Part shown: positions 44,753-53,219 of the stretch, piece after piece
Numbering within the stretch: position 1 is the first letter of the stretch
Layout: the number at the start of each line of letters is the position of its first letter
Assembly: GCF_000613125.1 (NCBI RefSeq)
Contig: NZ_HG964497.1
Coordinates: 150,910 to 214,909, forward strand
DNA: 64,000 bases
Direction of reading: 5' to 3'
Source of the DNA: Bacillus sp. EB01
Lineage (GTDB): Bacteria > Bacillota > Bacilli > Bacillales > Cytobacillaceae
The notes under the pieces: model-generated
Databases searched by the model: none
Told to the model about the DNA's origin: nothing
What the model saw: the letters and a program-made list of their open reading frames with translations, nothing else
Translations under genes and position numbers: made by a program

Positions 44753-44890
44753 TAGGGAGAATTCCAAACCTTTCATTACAATGGTCTGGGAGGGCCTTTC
44801 CATGAAAAGAATATGTCGGACTTTGGCATCCTGCAGATTATCTTTGAGACAGCACTTGCCTTGGGCATGCATGTATCCGGCCATCGGTAG
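44753..44890 (+). pseudogene. unidentified protein-like remnant
   Basis: The plus strand reads GEFQTFHYNGLGGPFHEKN followed by MSDFGILQIIFETALALGMHVSGHR and a TAG, with no proper start. It looks like decayed coding sequence. The GEFQTF part faintly recalls diphthine-ammonia-ligase-like proteins, but I would not assign it. Confidence 0.25.
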
Positions 44891-44992
44891 GGTTTATTCT
44901 TTGCTCTATTTGTTTTCCTAGTCTATTATGTATGCCATTTAGGGAACAATATCGATAAATCTACTTATATGTCTATTGGTTGAGCATTAAAC

Positions 44993-45022
44993 TTGAAAGT
45001 TGCTAAATCAGATACATATAAT
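44993..45022 (+). promoter_or_regulatory. probable sigma-A promoter of the selenoprotein gene
   Basis: TTGAAA, 18 bp, TATAAT on the plus strand, 39 bases before the ATG. This argues that the downstream interrupted frame is a live gene. Confidence 0.65.
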
Positions 45023-45060
45023 TATTAGTAGATTCAGAATATTTTTCAGGAGTGAGGTAA

Positions 45061-45297
45061 ATGGAAATTCGTATTGAATATTGTACTGCTTGAGGCAATT
45101 TACCAAAAGCCGTCGGTCTGGCGGATGAATTGTTAAATGAATTTAAAAATAATGCCAATAAGTTGGAATTGGTCCCAAGCACTGGAGGCGTGTTTGAGGT
45201 ATCCGTGGACGGCCAGAACATTTTCTCTAAAAAGGAAACAGGCCGTTTCCCAGAAGAGGGCGAAGTGCTGAACATTGTAAAAGAAAAGCACCAATAA
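45061..45297 (+). CDS. selenoprotein of the SelW/Rdx family (TGA read as selenocysteine)
   Basis: A 78-codon frame from ATG to TAA is interrupted once, by TGA at codon 11 (45091-45093). Reading it as selenocysteine gives EYCTAUGN, the CxxU redox motif (Cys8, Sec11) of SelW/SelT/Rdx thioredoxin-like proteins. The rest matches the family: LADELLNEF helix, LELVPSTGGVFEVSVDGQ, IFSKKETGRFPE. Length is normal for bacterial Rdx proteins. A ribosome site AGGAGTGAGG and a promoter precede it, a hairpin suited to a bacterial SECIS follows the TGA, and a terminator closes the unit. The protein is probably a small cytoplasmic redox protein. The alternative, a nonsense mutation at exactly the redox position, is less likely. 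Confidence 0.85.
45096..45132 (+). promoter_or_regulatory. candidate bacterial SECIS element
   Basis: Just after the TGA, CAAUU (45096-45100) pairs with AAUUG (45128-45132), and CCGUC (45110-45114) pairs with GGCGG (45120-45124) around the loop GGUCU. The apical loop starts 21 bases after the UGA and has the same GGUCU bases as the SelB-binding loop of E. coli fdhF, known from that system. Position and loop fit SelB-dependent recoding. Confidence 0.7.
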
Positions 45298-45311
45298 TCC
45301 ATTATGATACA

Positions 45312-45345
45312 AAAGGACAGCAGCGTGAATAAGCTGCTGTCCTTT
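45312..45345. terminator. bidirectional terminator
   Basis: AAAGGACAGCAGC pairs perfectly with GCTGCTGTCCTTT around an eight-base loop. It separates the selenoprotein gene (plus) from the convergent cysteine desulfurase (minus). Confidence 0.92.
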
Positions 45346-45350
45346 CTGCT

Positions 45351-46469
45351 TTAATTTATAGCCTCCTTTAACCAAAGAAGGACCTGATCAATCTCATCCT
45401 TTGTCGTCTGACTTCCTAAACTAAAGCGAATTGCCCCCATTCCAACCTCTTCCGGAATAGCCATATCTTTTAAAACCGGCGATAATTCAATGCTGCCAGC
45501 ATGGCAGGCCGAGCCTGTCGAGGCGGCTAACTGAGGAATTTCGGAAAGCAAATCCTGCCCAATTCTCTTCACAAAACTTACATTCAATGTGTTAGGCAGC
45601 CGCTCTTCCGGATGCCCATTTAATTGAACGAGATCCCCAAACTGTTGCTTTAACCTCTCCCAAAAATAATCCGTCAGTTCCTTAAGAGCCCTATTACCAA
45701 CATGGTTTTCAGCAATTTCACATGCTTTGCCAAGCCCGACTGCCAATAAGGTATTTTCCGTTCCGGCCCGGAGCCCTGATTCATGCCCAGCCCCGTGAAT
45801 CAATGGTTCCAGCTCAATTCCTTTTCTCTTGTATAGCGCACCACTTCCTTTAGGTGCATAAAGTTTATGGCCTGCGATTGTCAGCATATCGACTTTTAAC
45901 TCATTGACATTAACAGGTACTTTACCGACTGACTGAGAAGCATCCGTATGAAAGGCGATTCCATGTCTTTCAGCTATGTTCCCAATCTCTTGAATCGGCT
46001 GCAAAGTGCCTGTTTCATTGTTGGAATGCATGATTGATATCAAAATAGTTTCTTTTGTAATGGCTTTTTCAATTTCCTCCGGTGACACTCTCCCGTATTG
46101 ATTTACACCTACATAAGTAACCTTCGCCCCTATTGACTCAAGGAATTTACATGGATTCATCACCGCGGGGTGTTCAATTTTCGACGTAATGATATGGTTG
46201 CCTCTGCTCTTATTTTTAAAGAAGAAGCCCTTTAGCGCCAGGTTATTCGCTTCACTCCCTCCGCTCGTAAAAATGATTTCCTCAGGAACACAGCCAAGTA
46301 AGCCGGCAACTTGTTCTCTTGCTTTTTGCATAAAGCCCTTAACCGGTGCCCCAGCCCAATGCAGTGCGGACGAATTTCCATAAAAATCTCGGAGTAACGG
46401 TGTCATTGCCTCAATGACTTCAGGTGCCACAGGTGTGCTTGCGTTGTAGTCTAAATAAATGTGATCCAT
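45351..46469 (-). CDS. cysteine desulfurase (NifS/IscS-like)
   Basis: 372 residues of the class V PLP aminotransferase family. It starts IYLDYNASTPV, has the PLP-binding Lys202 (AGHKLYAPKG) and a mobile-loop Cys322 (TGSACHAGSIELSPVL), with RAGTEN before it. It removes sulfur (or selenium) from cysteine/selenocysteine as an enzyme-bound persulfide or selenide. It converges on the selenoprotein gene and shares its terminator. NifS-like proteins are frequent in selenium loci, so a selenium-supply role is possible, but a general Fe-S or thio-tRNA role is equally allowed by the sequence. Confidence 0.93.
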   Translation of the reverse strand: MDHIYLDYNASTPVAPEVIEAMTPLLRDFYGNSSALHWAGAPVKGFMQKAREQVAGLLGCVPEEIIFTSGGSEANNLALKGFFFKNKSRGNHIITSKIEHPAVMNPCKFLESIGAKVTYVGVNQYGRVSPEEIEKAITKETILISIMHSNNETGTLQPIQEIGNIAERHGIAFHTDASQSVGKVPVNVNELKVDMLTIAGHKLYAPKGSGALYKRKGIELEPLIHGAGHESGLRAGTENTLLAVGLGKACEIAENHVGNRALKELTDYFWERLKQQFGDLVQLNGHPEERLPNTLNVSFVKRIGQDLLSEIPQLAASTGSACHAGSIELSPVLKDMAIPEEVGMGAIRFSLGSQTTKDEIDQVLLWLKEAIN

Positions 46470-46778
46470 ATTTCACTTCTCCCTTTCCCCAAATAACATA
46501 AGCAGTTGAATTTTCTCTAAATAACCACCCGTATTTTTTCGTATACCTGCCAAAATGGGATAAAACATCTACTTTTCAGTAATGTTAATAGAATTTTAAA
46601 CAATTGTAATCTAATATACCAATAGTTGAAATGTATTTATGGGATAATGGCTACTTCAAGTTTAAAAGATGGTATCTTCTTCAGTTTCTGATCCCCCCTA
46701 TCCGAAACTAAAGAGATGGCCATTTTTTAACTTGATTCATTGATTATTATCAATATTTTCAGCCTGGGTGGTGCAAGT
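46470..46778. other. divergent intergenic region
   Basis: 309 bases between the cysteine desulfurase and the LCP gene, A/T-rich. GATAAT-like boxes are present but no good -35 partner was found. No RNA gene or ORF is apparent. Confidence 0.4.
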
Positions 46779-47732
46779 ATGGAAGGATCAAGAAGGGGAA
46801 GAAAGAGAAGAAGGATAAAATGGATGAGAGTCGTTGCCGCCCTTCTTTTATTAAGTATCTTTTTTGTTGGCCTTTTTACGATAGTTCAGTATATAGAAGG
46901 AACGATAAAAAAGGTTAATCAACCATTTAAAAAAGCTGAAGCAACTCATTCGTTTAATGGGGTGAAAACTAAAACAGACGAAGTAAATGTCCTTCTACTA
47001 GGTAGTGACTCTAGGGGAGAAAAACAAGCTAGAACCGATACCATAATGGTAGGACACTATAATCCCAATACTCAGGAGATAAAACTTATTTCTCTTATGC
47101 GGGATATGTACGTATCCATACCTGGACATGGAGAGCATAAATTAAATGCTGCTTATACATATGGAGGACCTGAATTATTAAGGCAAACCATTAATTTGAA
47201 TTTTGGTCTGGATATTCATCATTATGCAATCGTCGACTTTAAAGGATTCGAAAAAGCTGTCGACCTCCTTGTGCCCAATGGAATTGAAGTAGACATACCA
47301 TACGAGATGTCCGAAGGCATCGAAATGACGTTAGAGAAAGGAACTCAACGGCTTAATGGCAAAGAACTTTTAGGCTATGTTCGTTTCCGTCAAGACCGTC
47401 TAAGTGACTTCGGCCGGGTTCAAAGACAGCAAGAAGTCATCACAAAATTAAAGGATGAAGTGGTAAGCCTGCATAGTGTCACAAAGCTTCCTGATCTATT
47501 AGGACTCTTAGGTACATACATCGATACAGACATTGACACCCCAACACTCTTGACAATCGGAAAAGACATTTTGTCCAACGATAGCGGAGAAATACAATCA
47601 ATTCGCATTCCTGAAGATGGCAGTTTTACAAATGTACGTCATGAAGAAATTGGCGAAGTCTTACAAGTGGACTTAGAACAAAACAAAACAGCTCTTGATA
47701 TGTTTTTAGGAAAAGAAAAAAGTAATCCTTGA
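46779..47732 (+). CDS. LytR-CpsA-Psr (LCP) family protein
   Basis: 317 residues: a very basic N-terminus (RRGRKRRRIKW), one membrane segment (about 17-40) and an extracellular LCP domain. The domain has the family blocks NVLLLGSDSR, RTDTIMVGHYNP, SLMRDMYVSIPGHGEHKLNAAY, and VRFRQDRLSDFGRVQRQQEV with the arginines that hold the pyrophosphate lipid. LCP enzymes attach teichoic acids or capsular glycans to peptidoglycan from undecaprenyl-diphosphate carriers. The ATG at 46779 has GGGTGG before it; a longer in-frame start does not. Single gene. Confidence 0.93.
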   Translation: MEGSRRGRKRRRIKWMRVVAALLLLSIFFVGLFTIVQYIEGTIKKVNQPFKKAEATHSFNGVKTKTDEVNVLLLGSDSRGEKQARTDTIMVGHYNPNTQEIKLISLMRDMYVSIPGHGEHKLNAAYTYGGPELLRQTINLNFGLDIHHYAIVDFKGFEKAVDLLVPNGIEVDIPYEMSEGIEMTLEKGTQRLNGKELLGYVRFRQDRLSDFGRVQRQQEVITKLKDEVVSLHSVTKLPDLLGLLGTYIDTDIDTPTLLTIGKDILSNDSGEIQSIRIPEDGSFTNVRHEEIGEVLQVDLEQNKTALDMFLGKEKSNP

Positions 47733-47905
47733 TAATACGGTACCATATTTTTTTGATGGGAGTTAGTTGTGACTGTTGATTTTCCGGCCCAAGCACTCAC
47801 TTGCGCAGTACGTCAATTGTGCCCGCAGAATCAGGGTGCCCTCTCTTCTATTCAGCAGCTAATTTACTAACATACTCTCAAACCATCCCCTTCTTAAAAT
47901 CGAAA

Positions 47906-47935
47906 AACCGCACGAGTCAAATTGACCGTGCGGTT
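47906..47935 (-). terminator. intrinsic terminator
   Basis: AACCGCACG pairs with CGTGCGGTT across a 12-base loop; the minus strand continues TTTCG. It probably serves the lysine-dehydrogenase-like gene and may also stop LCP transcription. The surrounding 47733-48081 holds no gene. Confidence 0.75.
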
Positions 47936-48042
47936 AACTATATGTATTAGGCGAGACAGTGTGACCATCGAACCAACCTGACATGGCACGCAGGTTACAA
48001 GCGATGTTGACTTAATAGAACAGCAAAAGAGGTAAATTTAAA

Positions 48043-48073
48043 AGCACCCCCCGCTATAGTAGCAGGAAGGTGC
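48043..48073 (-). terminator. hairpin after the dehydrogenase gene
   Basis: GCACC pairs with GGTGC and inner GCT with AGC, nine bases after the stop. The T-tract is weak, so it may be a 3'-end stabilising hairpin with the stronger terminator at 47906 downstream. Confidence 0.5.
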
Positions 48074-48081
48074 GAGAATGA

Positions 48082-49251
48082 TTAAATTTTGATTAGGTTA
48101 TCCTGTTTCTCTGTTTCCGTGATTATAATATTTCTTTTTGCCATTTCTTCGATATATTCTTTTCCGGGAACAATCAGCTCTGGTGGATGGACGCCTTTTT
48201 TAGCTATTGTTCCATTGCCAATCATTTGTGCTACGACGGAAATGGTGTTTGCGGTTGCGCGTGCCATTGCTGTTACATTGTTTGTACGGTCTTTAAATGT
48301 CGTCATTTCATATTCGTACGTCGTTTTTACTCCATTTTTCTCTCCTGAGACGATGACGCGAAGCAATACCACATCATCTTTGTCCTTTAAGTCCACAATC
48401 GGGCCAAGAACCTTTAACAAGACATCTCTAGGCTTGACTTGCTGCCCTTTAATGTCTACCTCGTAATCATTACGGGTCAGGTTAAGATCAACAAGCAATT
48501 TGAATTTTTCCGCATGACCTGGGAAGCGGATCGTTTTATACTCCAATTCATCTAAATATGGGTATGAGTATGGTAATGTGGAGGTTCCACCCGAAGTATG
48601 AAATGCTTCCAGCGGACCAAATTTCTCAAAGTAGATTTTTTCTACCTCCGAAAGCGAAGGTACTTCTAGCTTTACTCCATTGCGAATGATCAATGAAGGA
48701 TCGGTATAATGATCGAATAATCCTTCCATTGAAAAAACATGATTATATTCAAGCGGGGGTTCAGGCCTTGCAGGAATCCCGCCGACATACATCTTAATGG
48801 ACTTGACATTATCGAGGTTGCTTGCTCCGTATCCTGCCAAAATATTTATCATACCTGGGGCAACACCCAAATCAGGGATTATCGTCGAATGAGCTGCCAG
48901 TGCCTCTTCTTTCAGCTCCAATACGCGATCCGTAATATGACCAATATGTCCACCAAGGTCAACAGAGCTTACCCCTGTAGCAATAGCCGCTTTTGCAACT
49001 ATTTCATTAAAGGTATAAAAAAGTGCATTAACAACGACATCATATTGGCTAATAAAATTTACCAGCTCGTCGTAGTTCCCGGCATCAACAGAAAACGCTT
49101 TTAATTTTGATGATTGGAGTTGGTTGCATACTTGTTGTGCACGCTCTAAATCAATATCTGCCAATCCAACTGCCTCTACTCCAACACTTTGCACTAAATC
49201 ACGTGCTGCTTCTTTTCCCATTAATCCAGATCCTAATACAGCTACCTTCAT
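48082..49251 (-). CDS. saccharopine dehydrogenase family, probable L-lysine 6-dehydrogenase
   Basis: 389 residues. The N-terminal Rossmann motif is [15 protein letters not shown]. The segments [47 protein letters not shown] and [11 protein letters not shown] fit the lysine 6-dehydrogenase branch known from Geobacillus better than saccharopine reductase proper. The reaction would be NAD-dependent oxidative deamination of lysine at the epsilon carbon, giving a cyclic imine. Monocistronic. The branch assignment is from memory of the family and is less certain than the family itself. Confidence 0.82.
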   Translation of the reverse strand: MKVAVLGSGLMGKEAARDLVQSVGVEAVGLADIDLERAQQVCNQLQSSKLKAFSVDAGNYDELVNFISQYDVVVNALFYTFNEIVAKAAIATGVSSVDLGGHIGHITDRVLELKEEALAAHSTIIPDLGVAPGMINILAGYGASNLDNVKSIKMYVGGIPARPEPPLEYNHVFSMEGLFDHYTDPSLIIRNGVKLEVPSLSEVEKIYFEKFGPLEAFHTSGGTSTLPYSYPYLDELEYKTIRFPGHAEKFKLLVDLNLTRNDYEVDIKGQQVKPRDVLLKVLGPIVDLKDKDDVVLLRVIVSGEKNGVKTTYEYEMTTFKDRTNNVTAMARATANTISVVAQMIGNGTIAKKGVHPPELIVPGKEYIEEMAKRNIIITETEKQDNLIKI

Positions 49252-49512
49252 CTTAACACCTTCCTTTCAAAAATCCGGATGGAATTCCACGCTGCCAATG
49301 CCCTTATATATAGTTTAATAGTTACTTAAATTATAAATTCATTAAATTTATAATAATATGTATGCTTTAACCGAAAATAAATGTAATTAACATCCAATTT
49401 CTATACTTTTTTACCAAATTGAAATAATGAAGCTAGGCTTCCGGTATTTATTCAGCCCCAAACCAAATAACAAGCTGCTGTTCTCATTGCTACAGCGGAT
49501 ATATTGGCCCGC

Positions 49513-49640
49513 TTAGCCTAATGCTCCATCTAGAATCACCATGATAAAAAACCAACCAGTAAACCATTGAATCCAGCTCCATACAGAGTTTTTCGGCCGT
49601 AACCAAGGTAGCAGTATAAATAGAAAAAAGACAACCTCAC
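49513..49640 (-). pseudogene. remnant of a membrane-protein C-terminus
   Basis: In the otherwise empty 49252-49684 region the minus strand reads FILLPWLRPKNS, then WIQWFTGWFFIMVILDGALG and TAA, two hydrophobic segments without a start. The upstream part runs into a stop and overlaps the terminator of the BASS gene. Probably leftover coding sequence; family not recognised. Confidence 0.3.
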
Positions 49641-49660
49641 ACTATTGGTGTCAGTTGTCT
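49627..49660 (-). terminator. terminator of the BASS transporter gene
   Basis: Minus strand AAGACAAC...ACAC / GTGT...GTTGTCTT stem followed by TTTTCT, 25 bases past the stop. Confidence 0.85.
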
Positions 49661-49684
49661 TCCTTCAAAATTTTTCCCTACATG

Positions 49685-50653
49685 TTAGGATACAAGTTCC
49701 ACATTTTCCTGTTTTATTCTCTCTTCTTTTAACGCTTTTTTCGCCCAGTAAGTGGCAATCATAGGTCCAGAAATATTATGCCAGACGGAGAAAATAGCCC
49801 CTGGGACAGCTGTAATTGGAGAAAAATGGGCAGTTGCTAGCGCTGCAGCAAGACCGGAGTTCTGCATCCCGACCTCGATTGAGATTGCTTTTTGATCGGG
49901 GTAAGGGAATTTACACCATTTGGATATAAAGAACCCTAAAGCCAATCCAATAAAGTTATGTAAAATAACAACACCGAGGATGGCCAAACCTGATTCCAAG
50001 ATATTTTGTTTATTCCCCGCTACCACTGCTGATATAACACCGACAATCCCAATTACAGAAACGAGTGGCAAGATTTTCGCTCCTTCTTCTGCTTTATCCT
50101 TCAAAATCCATTTGAAGGCGATACCCAGTATAATAGGAAGGAGAACGATTTGCACTGTTGAGAGAAACATATCTTTACCTGATACAGGAAGCCACTGGCT
50201 CGCTAATAAATAAATAAGTGCTGGAGTTAGGATTGGTGATACTAAGGTCGCTACTGAAGAAACAGCAACGGACATGGCAACATTGGCCTTTGCCAGGTAC
50301 GACATAACATTCGATGCGGTTCCCCCAGGACAACAGCCTACCAAAATAACGCCAACGGCAACTTCAGGAGGGAGATTTAATCCTACAGCCAGGAGATAAG
50401 CAGTACCTGGCATAATGATGTATTGAGCAGCTACCCCGACGAATACAGCGAGAGGCTGCTTAAATACTGCCTTGAAATCTTCTAAAGATAACGTTAATCC
50501 CATCCCGAACATGATAATTCCCAGCAGTATGGAGATATGGGGGCCAATCCAGGTAAAACCGGATGGAAACAACATGGCCAAAGCTGTGAATAGTAAGACC
50601 CAATAAATAAACGTATTTCCAGCTGCCGTACTAATTCTTGCTAACGTGTTCAT
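49685..50653 (-). CDS. bile acid:sodium symporter (BASS) family transporter
   Basis: 322 residues with about nine to ten hydrophobic segments. Family blocks include [47 protein letters not shown], and [18 protein letters not shown] near the C-terminus, which form the sodium and substrate sites. Bacterial members carry pantoate, keto acids or other organic anions rather than bile acids. Monocistronic with a recognisable promoter. The substrate is unknown; the neighbouring lysine dehydrogenase gives no clear clue. Confidence 0.92.
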   Translation of the reverse strand: MNTLARISTAAGNTFIYWVLLFTALAMLFPSGFTWIGPHISILLGIIMFGMGLTLSLEDFKAVFKQPLAVFVGVAAQYIIMPGTAYLLAVGLNLPPEVAVGVILVGCCPGGTASNVMSYLAKANVAMSVAVSSVATLVSPILTPALIYLLASQWLPVSGKDMFLSTVQIVLLPIILGIAFKWILKDKAEEGAKILPLVSVIGIVGVISAVVAGNKQNILESGLAILGVVILHNFIGLALGFFISKWCKFPYPDQKAISIEVGMQNSGLAAALATAHFSPITAVPGAIFSVWHNISGPMIATYWAKKALKEERIKQENVELVS

Positions 50654-50689
50654 TTTAAACCACCTTTGAGTATTTTTATTAATTATTTC

Positions 50690-50717
50690 ATTATAATTTA
50701 TTTTCAGAAAATATCAA
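50690..50717 (-). promoter_or_regulatory. probable sigma-A promoter of the BASS gene
   Basis: Minus strand TTGATA, 16 bp, TATAAT, 37 bases before the ATG. Confidence 0.6.
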
Positions 50718-50813
50718 CAACAATTTTCGATAAAAAACGATGAACTTTTTATCTCTGAATTAACCTTTAATTAAATAAACACCTGGCCTCGCAGGCGGAT
50801 GTGGAGTAATGAG

Positions 50814-50844
50814 AAAAGACCGCAAAAAATTATGCGGTCTTTTC
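50814..50844. terminator. intrinsic terminator
   Basis: AAAAGACCGCA pairs perfectly with TGCGGTCTTTT around an eight-base loop; T-runs on both sides. It lies 60 bases past the stop of the minus-strand lipoprotein gene. Confidence 0.9.
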
Positions 50845-50903
50845 TCCAGATAACTTCCATAGGAACACTGGTTAAAAGTTGTTCCGAAGGTGCTTGCGCT
50901 TAT

Positions 50904-52103
50904 CTAAGGTGTAAGAGGAGTATAGTCTACCCCTTTTGTATAGCGGTTAGCTGCATTCCATAGTAGGAATTCGTTGATTCCATTTTCATTCAAGGCACGG
51001 ATTTGGGCTTCCACTTCGGCTTTTCCGTATTTCTTATAGTTCCCTGCTCCAAGATAGCTTGCGGTGAAATCCTGGATCCAAGGCCTTGAGACCGGGCGGT
51101 TTTCCAATGCATCCAGTACCTTATTTTCATGCTTAGCGTACTCATTGATGATTTCGTACGGCTGCAGGTCAGGCTTTTCAATTCCGAAATAGCTTGTCCA
51201 GTGGCTTGGGTAAATCATGCTGGAGATGGCATCCACATTTGCGGAGATCTTGGAGAAGTTCTGTCCAATTCCAGGGGCTTCCGGAAGAGTGGCTGAATAG
51301 CCGAAAATATCAACCGAGACATCTACATTGTATGGCTCCAGTTCTTTCTTCGCATAGGCGACAAAATCGGTTACTGCATCGACTCTTTTTTGGACATTAT
51401 CTTTTTCCACTTTACTGTAATCTCCCTGGGAATACTTGAGCGAGCTATCCCTTGTTTCAAAACCTTCCGGAAAACGCACATAATCGAACTGAATGTCCTT
51501 GAAGCCCATTTTGGCTGCTTCCTTGGCAATTTCGACGTTATACTCCCATACTTCCTTCATAAACGGATTAACAAAGCTTTCGCCTCGTCCGTTTTTCCAC
51601 ACTTTCCCATTTTCGGTAAAACTGAGGTCTGGCCTCTGTGTTGCAAGGTGGTTGTCCTTAAAGACCACCACGCGGGCAATTGGGTAAATCTCTTTTTCTT
51701 CCAAGGTTTTTAATAGTTTTTCAGGATCTTTTATGTACGGGCCGCCAATCTCTTCAAATGGTGAGCCTTTTTCGGGCTGATATTGCAGTAAACCAAAATC
51801 ATCCTTAATATCGATGACCATGCTATTCAATTCAGTCGTTTCAACGAGCTTAAGAAGCTCATCAAACCTTGAAACGCTCACAGTTGGTCCGGTCACATAG
51901 ATTCCTTTTACACCATCTTTCGGGTAATCAAATGAAAATGGGGATTTAAAACGTTCAGGCATGGGTTTTTTAGCCAATCCACTTTCTGGTTTTTCAGGCA
52001 AGCTTGACGCAGTCGGCGGTGGCTGTCCGACGTTTTTCCCCTGATTGCTACACCCTATTAGCAGGAAAGATACCAATAAGATGATAAGAGTTTTGTAGTT
52101 CAT
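50904..52103 (-). CDS. lipoprotein with a putative glycoside hydrolase (DUF4015) domain
   Basis: 399 residues. The signal peptide ends in a lipobox LIGC (Cys18). After a Pro-rich linker, a TIM-barrel domain (about 65-395) shows GVKGIYVTGPTVS, VIDIKDDFG, FKDIQFDYVRFPEGF and DVSVDIFGYS. These are characteristic of the DUF4015 putative glycoside hydrolase family, related to GH13-like barrels; the FDYVRFP strand likely holds catalytic acid residues. The substrate is unknown, presumably a wall or surface polysaccharide given the membrane anchor. It is divergent from a lipoprotein polysaccharide deacetylase. Confidence 0.88.
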   Translation of the reverse strand: MNYKTLIILLVSFLLIGCSNQGKNVGQPPPTASSLPEKPESGLAKKPMPERFKSPFSFDYPKDGVKGIYVTGPTVSVSRFDELLKLVETTELNSMVIDIKDDFGLLQYQPEKGSPFEEIGGPYIKDPEKLLKTLEEKEIYPIARVVVFKDNHLATQRPDLSFTENGKVWKNGRGESFVNPFMKEVWEYNVEIAKEAAKMGFKDIQFDYVRFPEGFETRDSSLKYSQGDYSKVEKDNVQKRVDAVTDFVAYAKKELEPYNVDVSVDIFGYSATLPEAPGIGQNFSKISANVDAISSMIYPSHWTSYFGIEKPDLQPYEIINEYAKHENKVLDALENRPVSRPWIQDFTASYLGAGNYKKYGKAEVEAQIRALNENGINEFLLWNAANRYTKGVDYTPLTP

Positions 52104-52253
52104 GTCGATTTCTCCTCTGGTAGGTCTTTTATTCTATTATAATGACGAAACTCCAAGATTTGTTCGAATTTCATCGAAAAATGCAGAAATTTGTGTTCCC
52201 CCCTTTCCCATTGGGTATGAAGATATTAGAATAAGCATAATGGAGGAATCAGC

Positions 52254-53090
52254 ATGAAATCATTTATTCCTATTTTACTCGCTGCTGTCATGCTTACCGC
52301 ATGCGCTGGAGCCAAGCAAAGCAATGAATCCCAAGACACAGAACCTATACCCTCAGAGGAAACGACGGAAACGGAAAATGTAGAAAAACCTCAAGAAACT
52401 GAAGAGGCTGCTAAGGAAAACACGGAGGAAGCTGTCGAAGAAACCCAGCCAGTCTATAAATTGAATGAAGCCAATTGGGTCATTGAACGGTTGGATGGGT
52501 CAAAGGAAAAAAATGTCCTAATTACAATCGATGATGCACCTGACAAGCATTCGCTTGAAATGGCCGAGATTCTCAACGGGCTTGGCGTAAAAGCAATTTT
52601 TTTCGTGAATGGGCATTTTCTTGACACTCCCGAAGAAGAGGAAAGGTTGAAAAAGATCCATGATATGGGCTTTGCCATTGGCAACCATACATATTCGCAT
52701 CCAAACTTGACGCAAATTTCAGAAGAGGAACAGAAGCAGGAAATCGTCAGCTTGAATAAACGGGTAAAAGAAATCACCGGTGTTTCGCCTGCCTTTTTTA
52801 GAGCACCTTTCGGCATGAATACGGATTATTCCAAAGAGATTGCCGCACAGGAAGGCATGATGCTGATGAACTGGACGTATGGCTATGACTGGGAGAAGAA
52901 ATACCAGAACCCCGATTCTTTGGCTGAAATCATGGTCGGCAGCCCGTACCTCACCAACGGGGCAAACCTTTTAATGCATGATCGCGAGTGGACGAAGGAC
53001 GCACTTGAGGAAATCGTCAAAGGGCTGCAATCCAAAGGATATTCCATTGCCGATCCCGATTTGATTGAGGTCCCTAAAAGAGCAAATTAA
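52254..53090 (+). CDS. polysaccharide deacetylase lipoprotein
   Basis: 278 residues. Lipobox LTAC (Cys17) and a Glu/Thr-rich linker (about 20-65) precede a NodB-type carbohydrate esterase 4 domain. The metal triad is visible: Asp in LITIDDAPDKH (a variant of TFDDGP) and the two histidines of GNHTYSHPNL; FFRAPFG provides the catalytic-base arginine region. It removes acetyl groups from an exported polysaccharide or peptidoglycan. RBS GGAGGA. The first motif is less canonical, but all ligands are present. Confidence 0.9.
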   Translation: MKSFIPILLAAVMLTACAGAKQSNESQDTEPIPSEETTETENVEKPQETEEAAKENTEEAVEETQPVYKLNEANWVIERLDGSKEKNVLITIDDAPDKHSLEMAEILNGLGVKAIFFVNGHFLDTPEEEERLKKIHDMGFAIGNHTYSHPNLTQISEEEQKQEIVSLNKRVKEITGVSPAFFRAPFGMNTDYSKEIAAQEGMMLMNWTYGYDWEKKYQNPDSLAEIMVGSPYLTNGANLLMHDREWTKDALEEIVKGLQSKGYSIADPDLIEVPKRAN

Positions 53091-53106
53091 AAAAAGAGTT
53101 AAAAAT

Positions 53107-53139
53107 TCAACAGGCCTGGATGGGCCTGTTGAGTTTTTT
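53107..53139 (+). terminator. intrinsic terminator
   Basis: TCAACAGGCC pairs with GGCCTGTTGA around a six-base loop and is followed by GTTTTTT, 17 bases past the deacetylase stop. Confidence 0.92.
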
Positions 53140-53219
53140 AACCTTACTTTTTATGCATTCGCACATTTTACGAAATGGGGCTGCTAATTTTGTGTTATTT
53201 TTTTACTAAATTTGTTGAT

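Noticed and set aside
45003-45302. Minus-strand frame across the selenoprotein gene
   Set aside because: It has no ribosome site or family match, while the plus-strand frame matches SelW/Rdx along its length.
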